Shown: positions 1 to 5,821, counted from the stretch's first letter. The stretch is 6,877 nucleotides of DNA from Rickettsiales bacterium (GCA_023301245.1 JALZUV010000151.1:1-6877); one strand, 5' to 3'. A program made the numbers and translations. Notes: generated by a model not told the origin, from the sequence alone.

Positions 1-17
1 ACCTCTGCTTGGAGAGG
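1..17 (-). terminator. Possible terminator hairpin downstream of the OmpA-family gene (incomplete)
   Basis: Read on the minus strand, CCTCT and AGAGG form a 5-bp stem around a 6-nt loop, about 45 nt after the stop codon of the OmpA-family gene. Any T-tract would lie outside the window, so the terminator call cannot be completed. Confidence 0.22.
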
Positions 18-61
18 CTTGAACACGAATAGGCTATGTGAGTAACCGAAGGAGAGGCAAG

Positions 62-1432
62 TCAATACGAACGAATACGCTTTTTACCACACCCTTTAAA
101 GCTGACCTGGACTTCCACGCGTCTGTTTTTTTTGCCAGCAAGAGATCCAGCGGCTTTATCTAAAAGCTGTGATTCACCTTGCCATGTTGTGGACATCAGG
201 CCGGCAGGGATACCGTTATTTCGAAAAACTTCTTCTACTCCAAGAGCTCGTTTTTTAGAAAGCTTCATGTTGTAAGAATCACTTGCTGATGCCGACGCGT
301 GGCCAAATATTTCAATGTTTTCAATAATACTGAGATTGTCTTTAATGGATTTTGCAAGAGACTCTAAAGCCACTTGGTCACCATAGACAAGCGAGTAGCG
401 ATTATTAGCAAATCGAATTGTCCCGATGTTTCCGTGATCAAACAATTGATAGTTGCAATTACTCGCTGGTTTTGGGGCTTTGTCAATTCGAATGGGGCGC
501 CTAAGTTCTTTGTCCGAAAATCCGCCGAGGTAAAACTTGATGCCTCCTGAAAGCCTTATGTCGTTGCCATCTGTATCTGAGCTTCCAATAAGGTTTCCAA
601 AGCCAGCACTTAAAAATCCATGCATTCCTTTAATTAAACCAAAGCTCGTTCCAACAAGAAGTTCATTAGGGTTAATGTTTGAATTAAATGGTAGTGACCA
701 TAAACGCGTGAACTCGGCGTTAAACCCCCATTTGGCCGTTACGGGTATATAAGCACCGATTCCAGAGTAAAGCTGGTTTTCCATGTCAATATGCTCGACT
801 CCACCTCGGTCGGTAAACTTGGCATCTTCGGAGTAGCGATACCCTAAATTAGCAACAATTTGCAGCCTTCTAAAGGTTAACTCTCCAAGAAACCTGACAC
901 CATACCCAATTGAGCTATCAGACAGTAGTGCTTGCTTGCCAAACCTAATGTTGTTAGAGCTGATGATCTCAAACTCTTTTTTATCCAGAGGAACCGTTAG
1001 AATAGGCATCAATGCCAATGCAAAACGGTTGCTTTGAAAAACTCTAAATTTAGCCTTTAGATCAAGGTCGTTTAAGGCGGTTTGACTGTTTTCTTCACTG
1101 TCTTCAAAAAATGAATAACCGCTCGTTAAGCCAAGCTGAAACCGTGGACTAAAATAATAGGCAAACCCAAAGTGAACAGTTTGAAGGTCACTTAAAATAG
1201 ATGATCTCTGCTCGTCGTTATCGCTACTTTTTACAACCAAAGGCTCGTTTACAAATGAGTAGCCTAACGTCCCTAGCCATTTGTAGTTGTTTTGAACGTG
1301 GCCTACTTGAGACCTCGCATCTTCAAGGGTCTCGTAAGTGAGCGAGTTGCTCCTGGAAAACTGTTGGACATTGATTGCAAACAAGTGCTGACTGAAAGCA
1401 AGAGAACAGAATAAAGCTAGAAAAAAACGCAT
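62..1432 (-). CDS. OmpA-family outer-membrane beta-barrel protein with C-terminal peptidoglycan-binding domain
   Basis: Predicted outer-membrane protein of 456 residues that ties the outer membrane to the cell wall. The ATG at 1432 is preferred: an AGGTGG ribosome binding site lies 4 nt upstream, and it opens directly with a signal peptide (MRFFLALFCS, then LAFSQHLFA before INVQQ). An in-frame ATG at 1462 has no such site. Residues about 30-300 are alternating aromatic/polar strands (for example HFGFAYYFSPRFQLGL, and the glycine-ended strands near 280-303), as in a beta barrel. Residues about 326-446 match the OmpA-like fold: FGHAS, then YN, LSKKRA and KNRRVEV. The Arg of KKRA is kept, but the Asp of the usual GHTD, which helps hold diaminopimelate, is Ser (residue 380). 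Cys326 and Cys448 bracket the domain and could pair. It is divergent from the lipoprotein genes. The family call is strong; the specific role is unknown. Confidence 0.88.
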   Translation of the reverse strand: MRFFLALFCSLAFSQHLFAINVQQFSRSNSLTYETLEDARSQVGHVQNNYKWLGTLGYSFVNEPLVVKSSDNDEQRSSILSDLQTVHFGFAYYFSPRFQLGLTSGYSFFEDSEENSQTALNDLDLKAKFRVFQSNRFALALMPILTVPLDKKEFEIISSNNIRFGKQALLSDSSIGYGVRFLGELTFRRLQIVANLGYRYSEDAKFTDRGGVEHIDMENQLYSGIGAYIPVTAKWGFNAEFTRLWSLPFNSNINPNELLVGTSFGLIKGMHGFLSAGFGNLIGSSDTDGNDIRLSGGIKFYLGGFSDKELRRPIRIDKAPKPASNCNYQLFDHGNIGTIRFANNRYSLVYGDQVALESLAKSIKDNLSIIENIEIFGHASASASDSYNMKLSKKRALGVEEVFRNNGIPAGLMSTTWQGESQLLDKAAGSLAGKKNRRVEVQVSFKGCGKKRIRSY

Positions 1433-1437
1433 AACAC

Positions 1438-1450
1438 CACCTGTATTATC
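1438..1450 (-). promoter_or_regulatory. Ribosome binding site deciding the OmpA-family start
   Basis: On the minus strand the sequence reads GATAATACAGGTGGTGTT followed by ATG. The AGGTGG core sits 4 nt before the ATG at 1432, which favours that codon over the in-frame ATG at 1462. The GATAAT just upstream looks like a -10 box but is too close to the start to leave room for a leader carrying this site. Confidence 0.6.
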
Positions 1451-1466
1451 TAGGGAAAACATGAAG

Positions 1467-1496
1467 ATTTTTCAGAAAAAATGCTGCTTGTGACAA
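1467..1496 (-). promoter_or_regulatory. Weak sigma70-like promoter candidate for the OmpA-family gene
   Basis: On the minus strand TTGTCA (1496-1491) matches five of six bases of the -35 consensus. It is followed after 18 nt by AAAAAT (1472-1467), four of six for the -10. The predicted start would leave a leader of roughly 25-30 nt. The -35 falls inside the 14-bp palindrome at 1491-1504. This is consensus matching only. Confidence 0.25.
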
Positions 1497-1504
1497 TATT
1501 ATCA
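1491..1504. promoter_or_regulatory. Operator-like palindrome in the divergent intergenic region
   Basis: TGACAAT followed by ATTATCA forms a 14-bp inverted repeat with six of seven pairs matching and no spacer, which suits a dimeric regulator. It sits about 60 nt from the OmpA-family start and 87 nt from the small lipoprotein start, so a bound protein could affect either gene. I cannot assign it to a regulator family. Confidence 0.3.
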
Positions 1505-1585
1505 GGCACTTGGGCTTGGTGTAAAGGTTTTCTGTAAGATGCCGAAAGGTTGTAAGTGTGGAAAAACCTAAAACATAAGGCAGCT

Positions 1586-1594
1586 ATGCTATGA
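1586..1594 (+). other. Three-codon upstream ORF overlapping the lipoprotein start
   Basis: ATG CTA TGA lies five bases ahead of the lipoprotein ATG, and its stop overlaps that start in the pattern ATGA. The AAGG ribosome binding site (1577-1580) is 5 nt from this first ATG but 10 nt from the gene's own. Ribosomes may therefore initiate here and reinitiate at once. It may also be chance. Confidence 0.25.
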
Positions 1595-2034
1595 AGCAGT
1601 ATTTCAAGACCGTTCTTATATCTTTCTCTTTGGTTGTTTTTTCATCATGCACGACTCGTGGAGAGCCGCTGGCTATGCAAACACCTGCTTTCAGTGATGC
1701 TGGCTACACAAAAGTAGGTTCAGAAAATGGCAGGGATATTTACGTTGCCAGAGGTGTTTCAAACATCGGTCCACAACAAATTTCTTCTGTGATGAATGGA
1801 ACTGATCAAACCTACGTGCTGCTAAAGGCAGATAGCAAAAACACTTTTTTATTAAAAGAAAAAAATCCACTTTTAGAAAACAATGTAGTTGTTGTCGTCG
1901 GCAGCAGCACGTCTCCGGCTCTTGTTGGTTCGAGCTTATCTCAAGAAAATAACTCGGTTCTTATTCAAGAGTCTGAATCTTATTACGCAAAAGAAGTCAC
2001 ATTAAAAGATAAAAACTCCCAATACGCACATTAA
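1591..2034 (+). CDS. Small outer-membrane-type lipoprotein of unknown function
   Basis: A 147-residue protein whose function I do not recognise. The N-terminus is a lipoprotein signal: MKQYFK, a hydrophobic stretch (VLISFSLVVF), then FSSC with the lipidated Cys at residue 20. This lipobox is relaxed, with Phe at -3. Thr-Thr-Arg follows the Cys with no Asp at +2, so outer-membrane sorting is likely if E. coli rules apply. Mature residues about 35-138 look like a small beta-rich domain, with short strands such as TYVLLKA, TFLLKEK, VVVVVG and SVLIQES, and no further cysteine. AAGG lies 10 nt before the ATG. The next gene starts 9 nt after the stop, and its ribosome binding site overlaps this stop codon, so the two are very probably one transcript with coupled translation. 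A role in anchoring or exporting the large downstream lipoprotein is inference from position only. Confidence 0.8.
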   Translation: MKQYFKTVLISFSLVVFSSCTTRGEPLAMQTPAFSDAGYTKVGSENGRDIYVARGVSNIGPQQISSVMNGTDQTYVLLKADSKNTFLLKEKNPLLENNVVVVVGSSTSPALVGSSLSQENNSVLIQESESYYAKEVTLKDKNSQYAH

Positions 2035-2043
2035 GGAAGTAAA
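2033..2043 (+). promoter_or_regulatory. Ribosome binding site overlapping the upstream stop codon
   Basis: AAGGA (2033-2037) lies 6 nt before the ATG of the large lipoprotein and shares its first two bases with the TAA of the small lipoprotein. This arrangement is typical of translational coupling in an operon and supports reading the two genes as one unit. Confidence 0.65.
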
Positions 2044-5000
2044 ATGGGTTTACCAAAACTAATTAGTTCTGTTCTCTTGTTGATGTTTTGTGTTTCTTGC
2101 AATGAGAACTATCACCTCAACCTTGACGGTGCGACTGCAACAGACGCTAAGCTAAGCCTTCCTTTTTCTGTTTTGGGCGAGACCTCGATCGTTGGCAGCT
2201 GTTTTCCGGACGGGTCAACCGTAACTGTTTCGAGTGAGGATTTTGACGCTTCAAACCCAGGCCCGGTAAGCTGCCCGTGTGTTGCAGGAAGATTCGATTG
2301 CGGCATTGTTAGGATATCTGGCACCGGTCCAAACGGCTCTAAGCCAAAGTTTAAGGTAGAGGTCGAAGATCCAAACGGCAACACCAACGCCGGCGAGCAG
2401 ACAGTGCCGGTTCCGGCTGTCGACTTGGTCCACCAAGTAGATATAGAGGTTGGAGAGGCAACAACGCTGACCGGTGCTTGCAACATAGAAGGAGCAACTG
2501 TTGAGCTTAGTTCTGCAGATATGAGCCCTGCATCTGCCAGTTGTACTTGTGCAAATGAAGTGTTTAGCTGCGGCCCTGTGACATTTTCCGGGACAGGCCC
2601 AAACGGTGCTATGCCTGTTGTAGTGACAACCATGACCGATCCGAATACAGCTATTGTCGTGACAGATCAAGACACTTTAAATATCAATTTGTTTGTAGAG
2701 CTAAATACGAGTTTTACTTTTACGCCGAGCTCTACGTTACAGGTTCTTCCTTCTAATATGGGGAGCTGTGCTCCGAGTGGCGCGGACGTATCGCTTGCAG
2801 CAACGCCAGCGGCAAGCATGGTAACAAGCCCGGCTGCATGCAGCTGCAACGCTGGAGTTATTGACTGCTCATCTGTAAGTGTTGTCATTAACTCAGCAGA
2901 CTTTACGCTAACCCCGAACGTATCAAACGGGGGGAGCTCTCTTGCAGGGTCTGCATCGCCCGTTGACGTGCCTGCGGCTATTTCAATCGATCCGTTTACT
3001 GGTGACCTTGTAGATGGTGATGCCGTCACTCTGACGGGTAGTTGCTCTGTGCCTGGAAGCATTATTGCTCTAACAATACCCTCAAATGTTGATTTAAGTT
3101 CAGGGAGTTCGCCTGTTGCTTGTTCTTGCCCTGCTTCTGGGTCTTTTGATCTGTCGTCTGCAGAATGCGGGTCTATTACTTTAACAGCTAACACTTCAGG
3201 TGGATCACTAGCGGTCGGTGCAACTATTACAGACTCAGACGGTGACACAGGTAGCGACTCAAAAAACCTGGAAGCCACCGTTAGAGACGCTGATGGTGAC
3301 GGGGTTCCTGATGCTGTGGATGTAGATGATGATAATGACGGGATTTTGGATACAGCTGAGGCTGAGAATTGTATTTTTTCAACAAAGATTAATGCTAGTT
3401 CAGGGACCCTTCCTGACGGAACAACTTTTGTGACGAGCACCACCGGCGGCTCTACAAATATATTAGCCAATGGTGATTTTGATTTAAACGTATCAGGTTC
3501 TAACAACCCTGAGGTTACCGTAGAATTTTCTGATATTGTCGATGTGAGTATTTCAAACACAGCTAGTAGTGTAAGCCACGGGCAGGTTTGGAACAGTGCG
3601 TCAGGTGGAAATCAATCTTCAGCTGCTACGACAAACGGTGGGACTTGGACTTTTATTCAGGGGACGGTCGCACCTCCAAGACCGGGCATAGCCATCAATG
3701 GCCAGATAGCTTCAGGCTTGCAATCAAATCTTTTTGTAAACTCAAACCAGGACTGGGGCTCTATAACTACCACAGATGCAACTGTTGTTTCGTTTAGAGA
3801 AAACAACTTTGGTGGAGTTAGTTTTACGGCTTCTAGATCTACGGCAAGATCTTCGTGTATAGATGACAAGGATGGAGATATTGTCGCAAACGGCAAAGAC
3901 CTGGATTCAGATAATGACGGTATTAGCGACCTAACAGAAAGTGGTTTCGTTTTTGTTGATGCTGACAGCAACAGTGATGGCTCTATCACAAAGGCAGAAT
4001 CATTAGCTTGGCTTCAAGCAAATATTGACCCTACAATTGCAAATGGTGATGCAAATAACGATGGATTGATCGATATCTATGATGCTTCTGTAAACACGAA
4101 TCTTACAGGCGGAACTTTTGGAACAGACCCTATAGACACAAACCTAGATGATACTAAAAACTTTTTAGATCTCGATTCAGATGGGGATACAATCCCTGAC
4201 GCAACTGAAGCTCGAGCGACAGCTGACTACGTTGCATACCCTGCAACAATTGATGATGCAGCGGATTCTGATGATGATGGCGTTTTGGATATCTATGATG
4301 ACTTGGCAGGGTTTGGCAGCACCGATAGCTCTTTTATTGCAGGAACAAACACTGCAAATGCTGACGGTGATGATACAACCGATACAGTTCCAGATTACCT
4401 GGATTTAGACAGTGACGATGATGGCATAAACGATCAAGCAGAAGCAGGCCCGATTGCAACCGCTCCATCATATACTGATCCTGATGGTAGTGTGAATGAC
4501 CCTCTTGGATCTAGTGATGGCTTAGAAAATGATGGTACCGAGTTAACCTTCAGAAAGTTTACTTGTGCAGCGACTCCTTCCGCGACTTTAGCAAATCAAA
4601 TAATATATACCTTTTCAGGTAGCGATCAAATCTTTGACCCATCTACTCTTCCAAGCAAGTTATGTTGGATAAAGATCAAGGCTTGGGGAGCTGGTGGCGG
4701 CGGTGATCCAACTAGTGGTTCAACTCGCAGCAGAGGTGGAGCCGGGGGATATGCAGAACTAAACTATGATCAAACTAATTTTCCAGGTACAGGGACACTA
4801 ACTATAGTCGTGGGAGAAGGTGGCAAAGCCAATGGAAACGTAGGTACATATGGCGGTGGCGGAATGGGAGGCCCGCGATCTGGATCAGAATCTGGTGGAG
4901 CTGGTGGTGGACTATCGGGAGTATTCTTTAAGTCTTTTGCTACGGTGTCTAGTGATTCCGATATTTTAATCATAGCAGGAGCTGGTGGTGGAGGCGGTTC

Positions 5001-5436
5001 TCGCAACAGCTTTAGCGACATTGCTGGTGTCGGCGGCGGACTTGTAGGTGGAGATGCCCTTTCAGCTGGTGGCGGTAAGGGTGGAACTCAAACTGCTGGA
5101 GGACTTTCTGCAGGGCGTGACAGTAACCCACCAACAACAGTATCCGGATTTTTATTTGGCGCCCCTGGAGCTACAAATACATTTGGCGGAGGCGGTGGCG
5201 GTAGCGGATACTACGGCGGAGGCTCTGGTGGGTTTCTGGGTGGAGATGAAAAAAATGGTGGCGGTGGAAGTGGTTTTATAACGCCCTCTAGTGCTGTGTT
5301 TTCTAGTTCTTTTCAAAGTGGTTTAGGTCAGGCCCCTGGCAACAGCACGGATCCTTTAGTTTTAGGAGGTCTCGGGCGGGGAGGTAACCCACTTCAGAAT
5401 GGCGGCAACGGTCTTGTCGTTGTTGAATGGGAATAA
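2044..5436 (+). CDS. Large multidomain surface lipoprotein: Cys-rich Ig-like repeats, thrombospondin type 3 repeats, ALK-type glycine-rich domain
   Basis: An 1130-residue putative adhesin or contact protein. The signal (MGLPKLISSVLLLMFCVSC) gives lipid attachment at Cys19, with Cys at -3 instead of Leu. Residues 36-412 hold four Ig-like repeats, each with Cys, CxC and Cys at 53/77/79/86, 146/167/169/176, 242/266/268/275 and 334/360/362/375. Residues 414-441 and about 606-835 carry Asp-rich calcium motifs of the DxDxDG type (thrombospondin type 3), including EF-hand-like loops at 641-652, 669-680 and 741-752. Between them, Cys443 and Cys605 bound a beta-rich 160-residue insert. Residues about 854-1128 are very glycine-rich, with KAWGAGGGG, LTIVVGEGG, ILIIAGAGGGGG and a closing GLVVVEW strand, like the ALK/LTK glycine-rich region. 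No membrane helix follows the signal. It is probably co-transcribed with the small lipoprotein upstream. Architecture is seen; the adhesive role is inferred and the ligand is unknown. Confidence 0.88.
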   Translation: MGLPKLISSVLLLMFCVSCNENYHLNLDGATATDAKLSLPFSVLGETSIVGSCFPDGSTVTVSSEDFDASNPGPVSCPCVAGRFDCGIVRISGTGPNGSKPKFKVEVEDPNGNTNAGEQTVPVPAVDLVHQVDIEVGEATTLTGACNIEGATVELSSADMSPASASCTCANEVFSCGPVTFSGTGPNGAMPVVVTTMTDPNTAIVVTDQDTLNINLFVELNTSFTFTPSSTLQVLPSNMGSCAPSGADVSLAATPAASMVTSPAACSCNAGVIDCSSVSVVINSADFTLTPNVSNGGSSLAGSASPVDVPAAISIDPFTGDLVDGDAVTLTGSCSVPGSIIALTIPSNVDLSSGSSPVACSCPASGSFDLSSAECGSITLTANTSGGSLAVGATITDSDGDTGSDSKNLEATVRDADGDGVPDAVDVDDDNDGILDTAEAENCIFSTKINASSGTLPDGTTFVTSTTGGSTNILANGDFDLNVSGSNNPEVTVEFSDIVDVSISNTASSVSHGQVWNSASGGNQSSAATTNGGTWTFIQGTVAPPRPGIAINGQIASGLQSNLFVNSNQDWGSITTTDATVVSFRENNFGGVSFTASRSTARSSCIDDKDGDIVANGKDLDSDNDGISDLTESGFVFVDADSNSDGSITKAESLAWLQANIDPTIANGDANNDGLIDIYDASVNTNLTGGTFGTDPIDTNLDDTKNFLDLDSDGDTIPDATEARATADYVAYPATIDDAADSDDDGVLDIYDDLAGFGSTDSSFIAGTNTANADGDDTTDTVPDYLDLDSDDDGINDQAEAGPIATAPSYTDPDGSVNDPLGSSDGLENDGTELTFRKFTCAATPSATLANQIIYTFSGSDQIFDPSTLPSKLCWIKIKAWGAGGGGDPTSGSTRSRGGAGGYAELNYDQTNFPGTGTLTIVVGEGGKANGNVGTYGGGGMGGPRSGSESGGAGGGLSGVFFKSFATVSSDSDILIIAGAGGGGGSRNSFSDIAGVGGGLVGGDALSAGGGKGGTQTAGGLSAGRDSNPPTTVSGFLFGAPGATNTFGGGGGGSGYYGGGSGGFLGGDEKNGGGGSGFITPSSAVFSSSFQSGLGQAPGNSTDPLVLGGLGRGGNPLQNGGNGLVVVEWE
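2149..3279 (+). repeat. Four tandem Ig-like protein repeats with a shared four-cysteine pattern
   Basis: Encoded repeats lie at about 2149-2424, 2434-2697, 2701-2967 and 2977-3279. Each has G(S/A)C near its start, then CxC 21-26 residues later, then a fourth Cys after another 7-13 residues. First cysteines are 93, 96 and 92 residues apart. Repeats 1 and 2 also share GTGPNG and a following beta strand, so they are the most recent duplicates. Repeat 4 is the most diverged, with a longer stretch before its last Cys. Similarity is at protein level; the DNA copies have drifted apart. Two disulfides per repeat are expected if it folds in the periplasm or outside the cell. Confidence 0.75.
3283..3366 (+). 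other. First thrombospondin type 3 calcium-binding segment
   Basis: Residues 414-441 read DADGDGVPD, then VDVDDDNDGILD and TAEAE. These are two consecutive DxDxDG-x-x-D motifs whose Asp side chains bind calcium in this family. The segment ends at Cys443, where the inserted domain begins. Confidence 0.8.
3370..3858 (+). other. Cysteine-bounded beta-rich domain inserted in the calcium-binding array
   Basis: Residues 443-605 start and end at Cys and contain no other cysteine, so the two could pair and close the domain at its base. The composition is Ser/Thr/Asn/Gly-rich with predicted strands (VTVEFSDIVDVSIS, TWTFIQG, TVVSFREN, GVSFTASR). Length and character resemble a jelly-roll or carbohydrate-binding module, but I recognise no specific family. 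Asp-rich calcium motifs resume immediately after (DDKDGD, then DLDSDNDGISD). Confidence 0.55.
3859..4548 (+). other. Second calcium-binding array with EF-hand/dockerin-like loops
   Basis: Residues 606-835 contain repeated DLDSDNDGISD, LDLDSDGDTIPD, DSDDDGVLDIYD and LDLDSDDDGIND motifs of the thrombospondin type 3 kind. Three 12-residue loops also fit the EF-hand ligand pattern, with acidic or Asn at 1, 3 and 5, Gly at 6, Ile or Leu at 8, and Glu or Asp at 12: residues 641-652, 669-680 and 741-752. The first two are separated by a short possible helix (SLAWLQAN). Calcium is expected to rigidify this stalk. Confidence 0.75.
4561..5433 (+). other. C-terminal ALK/LTK-type glycine-rich domain
   Basis: Residues 840-1130. 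A Cys pair (840, 874) precedes the strand IKIKAWGAGGGG. Glycine-rich runs then alternate with hydrophobic strands (LTIVVGEGG, FFKSFATVSS, ILIIAGAGG), and the domain closes with GLVVVEWE. The order aromatic-G-A-x-GG, then a VG strand, then a G-rich loop, then an IIA-GGGG strand parallels the glycine-rich region of animal ALK and LTK. There, long poly-glycine segments pack as polyglycine II helices. Homology is inferred from pattern, not from an alignment. Confidence 0.6.
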
Positions 5437-5519
5437 AAATTGCAGCTCTATTAGCGGGCCAGGTTTAATTTTTTATATTTAGTCTTATAGATTTCATCGG
5501 TCTTATATTTTATAATGTT

Positions 5520-5546
5520 CTCCCTCAAGGACTGAGAGTGTTTTTT
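5520..5546 (+). terminator. Possible intrinsic terminator after the large lipoprotein gene
   Basis: CTCA (5524-5527) pairs with TGAG (5533-5536) around a 5-nt loop, with two flanking C-G pairs interrupted by mismatches. A run of six T begins at 5541. The stem is short and weak for a terminator, but the T-run is well placed, about 85 nt after the stop codon. Confidence 0.35.
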
Positions 5547-5576
5547 GATGGTTTTAATTACTTTCTCTCAGCTTTT
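5532..5576 (+). terminator. Alternative long-loop hairpin followed by a T-tract
   Basis: CTGAGAG (5532-5538) and CTCTCAG (5565-5571) form a perfect 7-bp stem with a 26-nt T-rich loop, followed by CTTTTT. It uses the same TGAG bases as the smaller upstream hairpin, so the two structures exclude each other. Either or both could end transcription of the lipoprotein operon. Confidence 0.35.
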
Positions 5577-5610
5577 TACATATAGCCCAGACTGGTGATC
5601 TTGCGTGACC

Positions 5611-5670
5611 CCTGTGGCGCACAGGCTAAGCGTGGCTGCATTGTAATCGTTGGGTTTTAAAAGCCCCGAT
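5611..5670 (+). other. Two adjacent stem-loops in intergenic DNA, possible structured RNA
   Basis: CCTGTG-GCG-CACAGG (5611-5625) is a perfect 6-bp stem with a 3-nt loop. About 20 nt later, ATCG plus GGG pair with CCC plus CGAT (5646-5670) around a TT bulge and an A/T loop, giving at least seven pairs. Neither is followed by a T-tract, so they are not ordinary terminators. No known RNA family is recognised. Confidence 0.3.
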
Positions 5671-5744
5671 AGCCCTGAAAAGCTAATAGTGTTGGGAGTA
5701 GGGTCGCACTAAAACAATGCCTGCAGAACAGCTGAAGATCAAAT

Positions 5745-5772
5745 TTGCTAAATGGGTAGTACGTGCTAACAT
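5745..5772 (+). promoter_or_regulatory. Candidate promoter for the four-cysteine secreted protein gene
   Basis: TTGCTA (5745-5750) and TAACAT (5767-5772) are spaced by 16 nt. Each matches four of six consensus bases, and TG at 5764-5765 supplies an extended -10. The predicted start would lie about 55 nt ahead of the TTG start codon. This is consensus matching only. Confidence 0.33.
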
Positions 5773-5821
5773 TTTTTGGTTTAAAGGGTGCAGCTGTTGC
5801 ACATTTTATCTAAACAAAAAA

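Noticed and set aside
1..45. Tail of an upstream plus-strand gene ending at TAA 43-45 or TAG 30-32
   Set aside because: Only 9-14 codons are visible and none is recognisable, so a gene end cannot be supported.
1433..1462. Longer form of the OmpA-family protein starting at the ATG at 1462
   Set aside because: No ribosome binding site upstream, and it would put ten polar residues ahead of a clean signal peptide. The internal ATG has a good site.
2112..3560. Long minus-strand open frames opposite the large lipoprotein gene
   Set aside because: They mirror the codon pattern of the plus-strand gene, have Ser/Thr/Pro-biased composition and no ribosome binding sites, and lie across clearly coding domains.
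4770..5021. Proline-rich minus-strand open frame
   Set aside because: It is the reverse complement of glycine codons in the glycine-rich domain, so the prolines are an artefact.
4690..5420. Repetitive GGTGGCGG-type DNA read as a mobile or CRISPR-like repeat
   Set aside because: The repetition follows glycine codons in one continuous reading frame, with no constant unit or spacing.
4690..5433. Collagen-like or PE-PGRS-like reading of the glycine-rich region
   Set aside because: There is no Gly-X-Y period, and the interleaved hydrophobic strands and order of motifs fit the ALK-type domain better.
5437..5480. Terminator directly after the large lipoprotein stop
   Set aside because: There is a T-rich run at about 5467-5474, but no stable stem precedes it.
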